Origin: Sulfurimonas paralvinellae
GTDB taxonomy: Bacteria > Campylobacterota > Campylobacteria > Campylobacterales > Sulfurimonadaceae
Assembly (NCBI RefSeq): GCF_014905135.1
Contig: NZ_CP041406.1
Span: forward strand, 434,001 to 498,000
Reading direction: 5' to 3'
DNA length: 64,000 nucleotides
A model generated the notes under the pieces. That model was given only the letters and a program-made list of their open reading frames with translations. It ran no database searches and had not been told where the DNA came from. Positions 54,612-64,000 of the stretch are shown piece by piece. The first letter of the stretch is position 1, and every line of letters begins with the position of its first letter. Position numbers and translations under genes: made by a program.

Positions 54612-57600
54612 ATGTATAAACTAGCGATAAACAGACCGATAGCGACACTGATGTATGTCTTTACATTAGTGATATTCGGTTATATGAGTTTTAAAAGTAT
54701 GCCTTCGGCACTCTATCCAAATGTAGATTTTCCATTGGTTACAGTAAAGACTATTTACCCGGGTGTAGAAGCTGATACAATAGAGTCCCAGGTAACAGAG
54801 AAAATAGAAGAGGCGGTCTCACGCATCGGCGGTGTAGATTCCATTACTTCTACAAGCAGTGACGGTGTCTCAGTTGTCATTGTAAAATTCTTTTTAGAAC
54901 GCAACATTGATGAAGCAACGAATGATGTGCGTGACAAAGTTTCAGCTGTAGTACTACCAAGAGATGCTCAGACACCGCTTGTCAGTAAGCTTGACATCGG
55001 CGGCGCACCTGTTATCAATGTCTTTTTAACAGCGAAAAAAGAGTCGTTGCAGCATCTTATGGTTTTTGCAGATGAAAAAGTCAAACCGGCACTGCAGAAG
55101 ATCAATGGAGTAGGTGCGATCAATATTATCGGCTACAAAGACAGAGAGATTAAAATCTTTCCTGATATCTATAAACTCAATAAGTTCGGCATTACCGTTA
55201 AAGAATTAAATGACATAGTTGCACGTGAAAACGTTAAGATCGGTGGCGGGAAACTCATAACAAAAACCAAAGAGATCGTTCTCAAAACAAAAGCTGATGC
55301 ACTCAGTGTAGATGAGTTGAAAAATATCATCGTCAAAGATGATCTGCGACTTAAAGATCTGGCAACGGTAGTCGACTCTTTGAGTGATGCAAAAAGTTAC
55401 TCCTCATACAATGGCACGCCAGGTGTTATGCTTGAAGTGCAAAAGATCTCGGGAACAAATACCATAGACATTGTCAATCGTGTCAAAGCAACGATCCCAC
55501 AACTGAAAAAGATGGCAGGGGAGAAGTATGGCGTCGCAACGCTGCAGGATACGACACCTTTTATCATCCACTCTCTTGAAGATGTAAAGTTCGATCTGAT
55601 CTACGGTGCATTTCTGGCTGTTATTATTATATTTGTATTTTTGAGAAACTTTACTATTACTTTGGTTTCCGCTTTGTCGATCCCTATCTCTATTCTTGGC
55701 ACAATAGCTCTGATGAACTTTATGGGGTTTGATCTTAATAAAATGACACTTATCGGACTTACTCTAGCCATCGGTATTATTATCGACGATGCCATTGTTG
55801 TACTGGAAAATATCTATAAAAAGATGGAAGCAGGGATGGATAAGTTTGAAGCGGCACTTTACGGTGTTAAAGAGATGGCATTTGCCATTCTTGCCATCTC
55901 GGCAATGCTTTTGGCGGTATTTCTGCCGGTTGCACATATGAGCGGGATAGTCGGAAAATTCTTTGAGAGTTTTGCTATGACGGTCGGTTTCGCTGTTATT
56001 ATCTCTTACACGGTTGCCATGAGTTTTATGCCGAGTTTGAGTGCAAGGGTACTGCATAAAGGAGAAAGCAGGTTCTATAATATAACGGAACCGATCTTTC
56101 AACTTTTAGATAGAATCTATGCGGTAACACTGAAATTTGTATTGCGTTTTAAAGTGCTTACACTTCTCTTTGTCATTGGTGTTTTTGTCGCTTCTTTATC
56201 ACTTTTTCCAAAAATCGGTATGGATTTCCTTCCTAAAGAGGATAAGGCAGAGTTTGAGATAAAACTGCGTGCTCCTACCGGAATAAGTCTTGATGAGATG
56301 ATACGAGAATCCAAAGAGGTCGAAAATATGGTGCATGCAGATAAAAATGTCGTCTTTACCACTTTAAGCGTCGGATATAACAGCGTGAAAGAAAAAAATA
56401 AAGCCCTGATCTATGTCAAACTGACGCCAAAAGCCAAACGCGTTAAAAATCAAGAAGAGATCATCCAGTCATTTCGTCAAAAATTAAAAGCGTTTTCTGA
56501 CAAGATGTTCATCACAGCTGCGGCTATTCCAAACATTAAAGGTGCGGGAGTGACGGTACCGTATCAGATCGTACTTACCGGAGACAGCTTTGATAAGCTT
56601 GACATGGCGCGTAAAAACCTGATGGATTACCTTGCCAAGAAAAAGGGATTTGTCGATATCGACTCTAATCTTGATGAAGGAAAACCGCAGATTGATATTA
56701 AAATCATTCGTGAAAATGCTAATCGTGTCGGTATCTCTGCAGCACAGATTGCAAAAGCGGTTTCTATCGCATTTTCAAGTGATCTGGAGATATCTTATTT
56801 TGAATACAGCGGGAAGCAGTATAAAATTACGCTTCGTCTGCCTGACAGTGAACGTGTGAGCATAGATGATCTGAAAAAGATCGAATTGCGTGCAAAAAAT
56901 GGGCAGCTCATTTCTCTTGACGGACTCGTAGAGTTTCATAAGTCACAATCTCTTGCTTCTATTTACCACTACAACAGACAACGGCAGGTGACCATCTACT
57001 CTGATCTTTTTGGACTTGACCTTGGCGGTGCGGTAAAATATACGCAAGAGGGCGTTGATAAATGGCTTCCAAAAGGAGTGAATTATAAATTTACAGGTTT
57101 TGCAGAAGAGATGGGTAAGACAATGAAAGCTTTTGGTGTAGCCATCGGTCTTTCTGTAATTCTGATGTTTATTATTTTAGCGATTTTATATGAATCTCTT
57201 ATTCAGCCGATTATCATCATGATGGCATTGCCGCTGAGCATTATCGGGGTTATGATAGCACTTTACCTCACGCAGCTTCATTTTAGTCTCTTTGTAATGA
57301 TAGGTTTTATGCTACTTATGGGTATGGTCGGTAAAAATGCGGTACTGTTGGTTGACTTCGCCAACGAAGCCGTTGCCAAAGGTAAAGATGCCGATGAAGC
57401 ACTCTTAGAAGCAGGTGAGAAAAGACTGCGCCCGATCCTTATGACGACGATTGCGATGATATTTGCGATGTTGCCATTGGCACTGAGTAATTCTTTGGGA
57501 AGTGAGACAAAAGCACCGATGGCCATTTCCATTATCGGTGGTTTAGTGAGTTCTATGGTATTGACACTGTTAGTTGTGCCGGTGATTTACAAGATGATAA

Positions 57601-57674
57601 ATCCTCTTGATAGATGGTTGCGTAAATGGTACGAGAAAAAGATAGAAAATGACACTCTGGTAAAGGAGGCTTAG
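54612..57674 (+). CDS. RND-family efflux pump permease
   Basis: The 1020-residue inner-membrane pump exports compounds using the proton gradient. It has the usual duplicated layout of 12 helices and two large periplasmic loops. The proton-relay pair Asp-Asp is in GIIIDDAIVVLENI (about residues 391-393), and the second half has VGKNAVLLVDFANEA. Two bases separate it from the adaptor gene. It is more like HAE-1 multidrug pumps than heavy-metal pumps. Confidence 0.95.
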   Translation: MYKLAINRPIATLMYVFTLVIFGYMSFKSMPSALYPNVDFPLVTVKTIYPGVEADTIESQVTEKIEEAVSRIGGVDSITSTSSDGVSVVIVKFFLERNIDEATNDVRDKVSAVVLPRDAQTPLVSKLDIGGAPVINVFLTAKKESLQHLMVFADEKVKPALQKINGVGAINIIGYKDREIKIFPDIYKLNKFGITVKELNDIVARENVKIGGGKLITKTKEIVLKTKADALSVDELKNIIVKDDLRLKDLATVVDSLSDAKSYSSYNGTPGVMLEVQKISGTNTIDIVNRVKATIPQLKKMAGEKYGVATLQDTTPFIIHSLEDVKFDLIYGAFLAVIIIFVFLRNFTITLVSALSIPISILGTIALMNFMGFDLNKMTLIGLTLAIGIIIDDAIVVLENIYKKMEAGMDKFEAALYGVKEMAFAILAISAMLLAVFLPVAHMSGIVGKFFESFAMTVGFAVIISYTVAMSFMPSLSARVLHKGESRFYNITEPIFQLLDRIYAVTLKFVLRFKVLTLLFVIGVFVASLSLFPKIGMDFLPKEDKAEFEIKLRAPTGISLDEMIRESKEVENMVHADKNVVFTTLSVGYNSVKEKNKALIYVKLTPKAKRVKNQEEIIQSFRQKLKAFSDKMFITAAAIPNIKGAGVTVPYQIVLTGDSFDKLDMARKNLMDYLAKKKGFVDIDSNLDEGKPQIDIKIIRENANRVGISAAQIAKAVSIAFSSDLEISYFEYSGKQYKITLRLPDSERVSIDDLKKIELRAKNGQLISLDGLVEFHKSQSLASIYHYNRQRQVTIYSDLFGLDLGGAVKYTQEGVDKWLPKGVNYKFTGFAEEMGKTMKAFGVAIGLSVILMFIILAILYESLIQPIIIMMALPLSIIGVMIALYLTQLHFSLFVMIGFMLLMGMVGKNAVLLVDFANEAVAKGKDADEALLEAGEKRLRPILMTTIAMIFAMLPLALSNSLGSETKAPMAISIIGGLVSSMVLTLLVVPVIYKMINPLDRWLRKWYEKKIENDTLVKEA

Positions 57675-58790
57675 ATGCAGATTTTTAAGAAATATTGGTT
57701 AGCGATTTTTATAGTGATTTTACTGGTGATTGCCAGTGTAATGATCTATACAAAGTTGCATCCGAAAACTTTAGCTTCAAATTTAGTTGAAGGAACCGGA
57801 CGCATGGATGGTGATTTGGTCAATCTAAATGCCAAATATGCAGGAAGATTGGAAAAGATATTTGTTGATGAGGGCGTGCCTGTTACAAAGGGTATGGTTG
57901 TGGGCATATTAAAAAGCAAAGAACTTGAAGCGCAAAAAGCAAGTTTGCAAGAGCAGATAAAAGCAAAAGAGATTGAGCAGGATATTTCAAAAACTGCTAT
58001 TCCTCTTCAACTTGAACAGGCAAAACAACAACTCTCTTCAGCGAAGGCTTCCCAAAATGCAATTGAGCAAAATATTTCGATTCAAAAAGAGGTGCTTGCT
58101 CAGGCTAAACGGGATTTTAAACGTTCTCAAAAACTTTATAAAAGTAAAAGTATTGACAAACACGCATTTGAACTTGCACAGCTTAAGGTCGATACCGAAA
58201 ATAAAAAATTAGCAGCTTTAAACGAACAGTTAAAAGAGATTGAATCAGCCGTGAAATTAGCCAAAATCAGTGTAACTAATGCGCAAGCGGCACAACAAAA
58301 TCTTTTAGCTATTCAAGCAGGGATTAAAGCGCTCAAAGCTTCAAAAGAACAAGTGGACGCGATGATAAATGAGATGACACTTCGTTCACCTATAGATGGA
58401 GTAACCGTTGAAAAAATTGCTAATGAAGGAGAAGTTATAGGCGGAGGTATGCCGGTAGCAACGCTTTTAGACCCTCATAGTTTATACCTGAAAATATTTG
58501 TAGATACTATTCAAAACGGAAAAATAAAGCTTGGTGATAAAGCGGTGATCTTTCTTGACGCCTATCCGGATCATCCTATTGAGGCAAAAGTTGTACGCAT
58601 CGCCCAAAAGGCGGAATTTACTCCAAAAGAGGTAAGTGTACGCAGTGACAGAATTCAAAGGGTTTTTGCTGTGCATCTCAAGCCTCTCAAGGTTGATCCA
58701 CTTTTAAAACTTGGTATTCCGGCGATTGGTGTTGTTTCCCTTGACGGTAAAGGTTTGCCGAATTCTCTTAATGATATTCCGGTACTTTAA
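57675..58790 (+). CDS. HlyD-family membrane fusion protein (ABC-linked)
   Basis: The 371-residue protein has one N-terminal helix (about 7-25), a lipoyl-like half (GRLEKIFVDEGVPVTKGMVV), a long coiled coil (about 80-200), and the second lipoyl half (LRSPIDGVTVEKIANEGEVI). It resembles the YbhG/YhiI group that works with YbhFSR-type ABC exporters. It starts at the base after the RND stop and 5 bp before the ATPase. Confidence 0.92.
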   Translation: MQIFKKYWLAIFIVILLVIASVMIYTKLHPKTLASNLVEGTGRMDGDLVNLNAKYAGRLEKIFVDEGVPVTKGMVVGILKSKELEAQKASLQEQIKAKEIEQDISKTAIPLQLEQAKQQLSSAKASQNAIEQNISIQKEVLAQAKRDFKRSQKLYKSKSIDKHAFELAQLKVDTENKKLAALNEQLKEIESAVKLAKISVTNAQAAQQNLLAIQAGIKALKASKEQVDAMINEMTLRSPIDGVTVEKIANEGEVIGGGMPVATLLDPHSLYLKIFVDTIQNGKIKLGDKAVIFLDAYPDHPIEAKVVRIAQKAEFTPKEVSVRSDRIQRVFAVHLKPLKVDPLLKLGIPAIGVVSLDGKGLPNSLNDIPVL

Positions 58791-58795
58791 AAAAC

Positions 58796-60418
58796 ATGGC
58801 TGCTCTTGAAGTAAAAAACGTCACTGTCTCTTACAAAAAAAGAGTAGGTATAAAAGATGCCTCACTTCAAGCCAAAAGCGGAGAAATTATTGGTTTCATC
58901 GGTGCCGATGGAGCCGGAAAAAGTTCATTGATGCATGCAATAGCAGGTGTTCTTCGTTTTAACGGGGAAGTTGTCTATAATGGTATTGCTTATCATTCAC
59001 CAAAAGAAGCGGAAAAGATAAAGCCGGATATCGGACTGATGCCTCAAGGTATAGGGCTTGTACTTTACGACACTTTGACTGTGGGCGAGCATTTGTCATT
59101 TTTTGCTGATATTCGAGGTATTAAGAAAGACGAAAAGTTCTATGCATACAGAGAAAAACTGCTTCATATGGCAGGACTTGGTTCGTTTGTTGACAGAGAA
59201 GCCGGAAAACTAAGCGGCGGAATGATGCAAAAGCTCTCACTGATCTGTACACTTTTGCATCGTCCCAAACTGCTTATCTTAGATGAGCCGACAACAGGAG
59301 TGGACCCTTTAAGCCGTTTGGAGTTATGGGAGATCTTAGACAATATACGCAAAGAAGAGGGCACGGTCATCTTAGTAAGTACCGCTTATATGCAAGAAGC
59401 CTCCAAAATGGACAAAATACTTTTGTTTGATGAAGGTGAAATTATTGCAAGAGGAACAAATGAAGAACTCATAGACTCCATTCGTCCTTATGTATATGAG
59501 CAGAGTGATTGTGGCAATGAATGCCTGACATTTAATAAACGTACCTATTCACTGAATTTTTTAGATGTAAAACATGCAGAGCCTACATTGGAAGGACTCT
59601 TTTTTGTAAATGCTTTACAAAAGAAAAGGCTTCTGCCTCAAGTTGACATTGCTCAAAGAGATGAAGAACTTGCAATGCCGCCAGTTGTAATGCAGGCTAA
59701 AGGTGTCACAAAAAGATTTGGAAATTTTACGGCAAACGATCATGTAGACATAGAACTCAAACGCGGTGAGATCTTAGGACTGCTCGGTGCGAATGGTGCA
59801 GGAAAGACGACTTTTATAAAAATGCTTTTGGGACTTTACCCTATCGATGAAGGAGAACTTACCTTACTTGAAAAAGTCATTAAAAGCGGAGATGATCGTC
59901 AAACACTCAAATCTAAAATAGGCTACGTCTCACAGCACTTTGCACTCTATAATGATATGACTGTACGGGAGAACTTGATCTATTTTGCCAATATGCACCA
60001 TTTGCCTTTAGATAAAGCTTTGCAAAGGATTGAGCAGTATGCCAAAGAGCTCGGCTTTAAAGAGTATATGGAAGAACTGCCGACCAACCTGCCTTTAGGT
60101 GTCAATCAACGATTTTCTATTGCAGCAGCACTTATACATGAACCGCTTGTGCTCTTTTTGGATGAACCGACGAGTGGAGTAGATACTATTGCAAGAGCGC
60201 AGTTTTGGGAGATACTAAGAAAGCTCAAAGAAAAATGGAATATCTCTATTTTGATTACGACACATTATATGAGTGAGGCGGAGTATTGTGACCGGGTCGT
60301 ACTTCTCAAACAAGGTAAAAAGATCGCAGATGACACTATAGAGAATTTTTACAAATCCCATCCAAACGCTGCAACTTTTGAAGATATTTTCCTGAGCTAT
60401 TACAAGGATGTTTCATGA
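58796..60418 (+). CDS. Tandem ABC ATPase (YbhF/RbbA-like)
   Basis: The 540-residue protein has two ATPase domains in one chain: Walker A GADGAGKSS (near residue 38) and GANGAGKTT (near 330), signatures KLSGGMMQKLSL and LPLGVNQRFS, Walker B LLILDEPTTGVDP and LVLFLDEPTSGVD. The second signature is degenerate (LPLGVNQR in place of LSGGQ), which is also usual in this subgroup. It powers the two ABC-2 permeases that follow, overlapping the first by 4 bp. Confidence 0.93.
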   Translation: MAALEVKNVTVSYKKRVGIKDASLQAKSGEIIGFIGADGAGKSSLMHAIAGVLRFNGEVVYNGIAYHSPKEAEKIKPDIGLMPQGIGLVLYDTLTVGEHLSFFADIRGIKKDEKFYAYREKLLHMAGLGSFVDREAGKLSGGMMQKLSLICTLLHRPKLLILDEPTTGVDPLSRLELWEILDNIRKEEGTVILVSTAYMQEASKMDKILLFDEGEIIARGTNEELIDSIRPYVYEQSDCGNECLTFNKRTYSLNFLDVKHAEPTLEGLFFVNALQKKRLLPQVDIAQRDEELAMPPVVMQAKGVTKRFGNFTANDHVDIELKRGEILGLLGANGAGKTTFIKMLLGLYPIDEGELTLLEKVIKSGDDRQTLKSKIGYVSQHFALYNDMTVRENLIYFANMHHLPLDKALQRIEQYAKELGFKEYMEELPTNLPLGVNQRFSIAAALIHEPLVLFLDEPTSGVDTIARAQFWEILRKLKEKWNISILITTHYMSEAEYCDRVVLLKQGKKIADDTIENFYKSHPNAATFEDIFLSYYKDVS

Positions 60419-61536
60419 AAATAACGACTATAAAAGCATATATGTTAAAAGAATTTATGGAGCTCTATAGAACGCGTCTTATTGTGATGGTGTATCTTCT
60501 TCCGACAATGATCTTACTGCTTTTTGGATATGGCATCCGCATGGATGTAACGCATGCTCGGGTTTTGATCATCGACAATGACAAGAGCCAATATTCCAAC
60601 ATGCTCACCTCCAAGTTCGAGCATACAAAGTACTTCAACGCCCAAGTTTCACAGATGGATGAACAGAGTGCACTTCGACTTATAAAGCAGGCGAAAAAAG
60701 ATGCTATTGTCATTATTCCAAGTTCTTTTGAAAAACGACTTTTACATGGGCAAAAAAGTGAGATCGGTGTCTTTGTCGATGCATCGTTTCCTACTCGTGC
60801 AACAACAATAGAGAGTTACATAGAAGGTACTGTGCTTGATGCTGCGAGTGAGGTGGCAAAAAAAAGTGGACTTGCTTCTAAAGGATTGATAACACTCAAT
60901 CAGCGCACGCTGTTTAATCAGGCAATGCGTGATGAAGATGCCATCGTTCCGGGACTTATCGGGCTTGTTCTTTTGGTCGCTCCGGCTATACTTGCGGCAC
61001 TTCTGATCGTAAAAGAGAAAGAAAAGGGTACTATCTTTAATTTCTATGCTTCGCCACTCAGTAAAGGTGAATTTTTATTTGCAAAACTCTTTCCTGCATT
61101 TTTACTGCACTCTGCGAATATTTTTATACTCTTTTTGTTGGCTGTCTATGTGTTTAGCGTTCCTTTTCGAGGGAGTTTTATGCTTTACTGGCTGAGCAGT
61201 GAGCTGTATGTACTCATTAGCCTTTCAATCGGCATGCTCATTTCAGTTATAACGAGTAGACAGGTGGTTGCAGTTGTTCTAACGGTCATTATCACTATTA
61301 TTCCGGGGTTTTTATACTCCGGTATCTTGATGCCTATCTCCTCTATGGTCGGAGAGTCGTATTATGAAGCACACAGTTTTCCTGTCATGTATTACAATCA
61401 TATTATTTATGATACATTTTTAATAGGGCAAGGGTTAAGCTCTGAGAAAAATATTTTATATCTATTTATCCTGACAGGCTTTGCCGTAGTGCTCTTTACT
61501 GCAGGTAGACTGCTGCTTAAAAAGGAGATGAAATAA
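60415..61536 (+). CDS. ABC-2 type permease, first
   Basis: The 373-residue permease has an N-terminal helix (about 23-40), a periplasmic domain (about 45-175) and five further helices (about 180-372), the typical YhhJ/YbhS layout. It would form the export channel with the second permease. Overlap with the ATPase gene is 4 bp and with the next permease 1 bp. Confidence 0.9.
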   Translation: MKITTIKAYMLKEFMELYRTRLIVMVYLLPTMILLLFGYGIRMDVTHARVLIIDNDKSQYSNMLTSKFEHTKYFNAQVSQMDEQSALRLIKQAKKDAIVIIPSSFEKRLLHGQKSEIGVFVDASFPTRATTIESYIEGTVLDAASEVAKKSGLASKGLITLNQRTLFNQAMRDEDAIVPGLIGLVLLVAPAILAALLIVKEKEKGTIFNFYASPLSKGEFLFAKLFPAFLLHSANIFILFLLAVYVFSVPFRGSFMLYWLSSELYVLISLSIGMLISVITSRQVVAVVLTVIITIIPGFLYSGILMPISSMVGESYYEAHSFPVMYYNHIIYDTFLIGQGLSSEKNILYLFILTGFAVVLFTAGRLLLKKEMK

Positions 61537-62615
61537 TGCGTATATTTGCTATGATCGTCAGTAAAGAACTCCTTAGTTTCTTGCGTTCAGTGATGCTGGT
61601 ATTGCTTGTCATCTACTTTTTTACGGCAGATGTCTATATTGCAGGAGCCGGTATACAGATAAAACCTCGCAATGTCGTTGTCGGTTATGTTGATGAGACA
61701 GGCGGCGGCGTGAGCCAAAAGATTCTTGCAAGATTGCATAAACCGGAATTTAGACAGCCGATCGCCTTTCTTTCACAAAAAGAACTTTCTAATGCCATTT
61801 TTAACAAAGAGGTAATGGTCGGCATTATATTTGATTCTGATTTTGCAAAAAATTATAGAAGCGGAAAAAAAGCACAGATAAATTTACTGCTTGATGCTAC
61901 AGCCGCATCACAAAGTTTGACGACATTCAGCTATCTTCAAAATATTGTCTTTGACTTTCAGGAACAAAATTTTCCACTTGAGATAAAGTCTCATAAGCTT
62001 TTTAACCAAAATGCGGACAATCACACTTTTATGGCACTGACAGAACTGCTATCTGTCATAACTCTTCTTATCGTCATTTTAACGGCAATCGTATTTGTAA
62101 AAGAGAAAGAAGAAGGTACTTGGGATATTATGCTGCTTATGCCGGTGGACTCAAAGATTACCATCTTGGCAAAAAGCTTTTCTCAGGTAATCATTGTCAT
62201 GGTTGGTACGGTTATGACAGTGGGGTTTGTACTGCTTGGTGCCTTTGATATACCACTCAATGGTTCCTTTTGGGCATTTATGCTGCTTACTCTTTTGTAC
62301 TCTATATCGAGTGCCGGTATTGGGCTTTTTGTAGCAGCAGTTTCCAAAGATGTGATGCAGGTGGCACAACTCTCCATTATGATCATGATGCCGTTGATCT
62401 TTTTAAGCGGTGCGTGGACACCTATCTACGCGATGCATCCTCTGTTTCAGACACTGTCACTCTTTTCACCGCTTCGTTATTATATTGAAGGTACTGAAAG
62501 TATATTTTTCAGAGGGACTGCATTTGTAGATCTGTGGCCGTATTTTAGTGGTGTTGTTATTTTGGGAATTCTACTGTACTGGTATGGGTTTAGAAAAATT
62601 GGAAAGTTATTCTAA
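61536..62615 (+). CDS. ABC-2 type permease, second
   Basis: The 359-residue permease has the same layout as its neighbour (helix at about 15-32, periplasmic domain, then helices at about 175-355) but only low sequence similarity by eye. It starts at the last base of the previous stop (TAATG). It is the last gene of the efflux operon, followed by a hairpin at 62617-62650. Confidence 0.9.
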   Translation: MRIFAMIVSKELLSFLRSVMLVLLVIYFFTADVYIAGAGIQIKPRNVVVGYVDETGGGVSQKILARLHKPEFRQPIAFLSQKELSNAIFNKEVMVGIIFDSDFAKNYRSGKKAQINLLLDATAASQSLTTFSYLQNIVFDFQEQNFPLEIKSHKLFNQNADNHTFMALTELLSVITLLIVILTAIVFVKEKEEGTWDIMLLMPVDSKITILAKSFSQVIIVMVGTVMTVGFVLLGAFDIPLNGSFWAFMLLTLLYSISSAGIGLFVAAVSKDVMQVAQLSIMIMMPLIFLSGAWTPIYAMHPLFQTLSLFSPLRYYIEGTESIFFRGTAFVDLWPYFSGVVILGILLYWYGFRKIGKLF

Positions 62616-62616
62616 A

Positions 62617-62650
62617 AACGAAGTGAGTGGAACCTTCGTTATTTCTTTTT
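62617..62650. terminator. Terminator after the efflux operon
   Basis: A 7-bp stem AACGAAG/CTTCGTT with a 10-base loop is followed by ATTTCTTTTT on the + strand. It overlaps the stop of the radical SAM gene on the opposite strand and fits the end of the efflux operon. Confidence 0.6.
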
Positions 62651-63616
62651 CTTTCTCTTACTGTTGGTAGCAGGGAGAAAAAACTCTAAATTATCGAGTG
62701 TTTTTGTAGTGATGATATTTTCTGCTACAAGTTTTTCAAGCCTTTTTTTGCTGATATCATCAAAAAGAAGGTCGATGTCCTCTTGCGTGAGGGGGCGTTT
62801 GTCCAAAGTGTTCACAATTTCATCTTCAGTATATGTAGTCTGATTGGCTTCTGCATGCTGGCGTGAGGCTATGTGAATCGGCAGAGAACTGTCAAAGAGG
62901 TGAGATAGTTCGTGCAGCTCTTTATAACTTATTCCCATTACAGGGTAGGCCGGAGGTCTGTCAATAGTTCCAAGGTCTATTCTTGTGGCATTGATGGAGA
63001 GAAGAACCTCGTTGAGTTTCTTTATCTCTTCTTCTGTATCGTTGAGTCCATGAACAAAGAGTATCTCAATAAAAAGCTTGCCTTTGTACTCTTTTGAAAA
63101 TGATTCTATCTTTTGAATGATATTTTCAATTGTTATAGCTGCGTGAGGTCGGTCTATTTTTTTAAAAACTTCCGCAGAGACGGCATCGAGAGAGAGTTTA
63201 ACCTGATCGAGCTTGAGAAGGGAATTGTAGACTTTTTCATCTGTCAATGTAGTAGAGTTCGTCAAGATGAGAGTCTGTGTCTTGCCTTTTATGGTATTTA
63301 TAGTATCAATGAGTTCGTCAAGATAAGGGTAGAGCGTCGGTTCACCATTCGCTGTGAGTGTAATGACATCGATTTTATCATTGAGATGCTTCTTCAGCTC
63401 TGTTATAATCTCCGAAACGCTGACAACGCTTCCTTGTTTATTAACGGTAGCACTGGGAGCAAGTTCACAATAGAGACAATCAAAATTGCACTGTTTCAAT
63501 GACGGAGAGAGGTCGATGCCCAGACTCATACCAAATCGGCGTGAGTTGATAGGGCCGAAGATGATGTTATTTTTTTCCACTGACTCTGTGACACTCATTA
63601 ATGAAGTGTTTTGCAT
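62639..63616 (-). CDS. Radical SAM protein
   Basis: The 325-residue protein has the radical SAM iron-sulfur motif CNFDCLYC (CX3CX2C) and the [13 protein letters not shown] and [11 protein letters not shown] strands. It resembles the COG0731-type Fe-S oxidoreductases; the substrate is unknown. The C-terminus is Lys-rich. The ATG at 63616 overlaps hemE by 50 bp; the in-frame ATG at 63598 ([11 protein letters not shown]) is equally likely and would shorten the overlap to 32 bp. Confidence 0.85.
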   Translation of the reverse strand: MQNTSLMSVTESVEKNNIIFGPINSRRFGMSLGIDLSPSLKQCNFDCLYCELAPSATVNKQGSVVSVSEIITELKKHLNDKIDVITLTANGEPTLYPYLDELIDTINTIKGKTQTLILTNSTTLTDEKVYNSLLKLDQVKLSLDAVSAEVFKKIDRPHAAITIENIIQKIESFSKEYKGKLFIEILFVHGLNDTEEEIKKLNEVLLSINATRIDLGTIDRPPAYPVMGISYKELHELSHLFDSSLPIHIASRQHAEANQTTYTEDEIVNTLDKRPLTQEDIDLLFDDISKKRLEKLVAENIITTKTLDNLEFFLPATNSKRKKKK

Positions 63617-64000
63617 TCTCTACCGGTACATCAGGAAGGATTCCGTGTCCGAGATTGAAGATATGGCGTTTACCCTGCATAATATTTTGAATGGCTTCTA
63701 CACACTCTGTTGTAGCCTCTTTAGAATAGAGACGGCATGGTTCCATATTTCCTTGAAGTACGTATTTGTCTCCAAGTTTTTCTTTTGCAAATGCCATTGG
63801 TGTTGACCAGTCAACGCCAAATACATCGAAGTTTCCATATACTTTGTCTAAAAATGCAGGAATGCCTTTAGGGAACATGATAACAGGAATGTGTGGATAT
63901 TTCTCTTTAAGGTATTCTGCGATTTCTACCATATATTGCCAAGAGAATTCATCATATTTTCCTGGTTCAATAGCGGCTGCCCATGAGTCAAATATTTGAA
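63567..64000 (-). CDS. hemE: Uroporphyrinogen decarboxylase (3' partial)
   Basis: The visible C-terminal part (about 144 residues) runs off the right edge. It matches HemE, which converts uroporphyrinogen III to coproporphyrinogen III in haem synthesis: the [11 protein letters not shown] segment at the edge, [21 protein letters not shown] and [15 protein letters not shown] are family hallmarks. The reading continues to the window end without a stop. The true start is beyond 64000. It overlaps the radical SAM gene downstream. Confidence 0.96.
   Translation of the reverse strand, partial: QIFDSWAAAIEPGKYDEFSWQYMVEIAEYLKEKYPHIPVIMFPKGIPAFLDKVYGNFDVFGVDWSTPMAFAKEKLGDKYVLQGNMEPCRLYSKEATTECVEAIQNIMQGKRHIFNLGHGILPDVPVENAKHFINECHRVSGKK

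Overview
Organism: the window looks like a Campylobacterota (epsilonproteobacterial) chromosome, most like Sulfurimonas or a close relative. The pointers are AT-rich DNA, a CheV-CheA(with receiver)-CheW cluster, small OmpR-type regulators, several c-di-GMP proteins, a short PyrC, a STAS-MlaE fusion and strong TATAAT -10 boxes with weak -35 boxes. The genus is an inference from protein style; no search was run. Layout: 1-5489 is the 3' part of a giant repetitive, probably type I secreted adhesin, with near-identical 306-bp repeats and a cluster of indels near the left edge. 5541-8319 holds an OmpR regulator, a sensor fragment without a kinase domain, and dnaX on the opposite strand. 8391-11307 holds the MurL/MurD2-type peptidoglycan pair and a thioredoxin-like gene. 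11320-20387 has rho, a PAS-GGDEF-EAL protein, an MCP-like membrane protein, surE, a ThiF-like enzyme, three small unknown genes, greA and argC. 20377-28652 has an LpxH-like hydrolase, cheV-cheA-cheW and an Mla-type lipid transporter whose genes are split by a palindromic element. 28649-36565 is a mix: pepP, yfdX, a diguanylate cyclase, a SUI1 protein, a DUF5718-like gene, an ABC-F ATPase, a tiny lipoprotein, a GNAT and a SEC-C protein. 36682-42273 has a multi-membrane-span/VWA-lipoprotein pair, pta-ackA and a cold shock gene. 42500-47630 has a phosphohexomutase, pyrC, a complete two-component system and exbB-exbD. 47632-51489 has a small membrane protein, a patatin, groES-groEL, a glutaredoxin and tRNA genes for Met and Asn. 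52053-62615 is one long efflux operon: TetR regulator, TolC, RND adaptor and pump, HlyD adaptor, double ATPase and two ABC-2 permeases. The right edge has a radical SAM gene and the 3' part of hemE. How it fits together: the genes suit a motile, surface-sensing bacterium with cell-surface adhesion, c-di-GMP signalling, envelope lipid and peptidoglycan maintenance, and drug or toxicant export. The most noteworthy non-gene signals are a heavily over-represented, strand-biased octamer (TGCGTGAG) across the window, and a 268-bp nested palindrome that supplies the stop end of mlaF and the ribosome binding site of mlaD. The best candidate for an uncharacterised protein system is the coupled membrane-protein/VWA-lipoprotein pair at 36682-38855.
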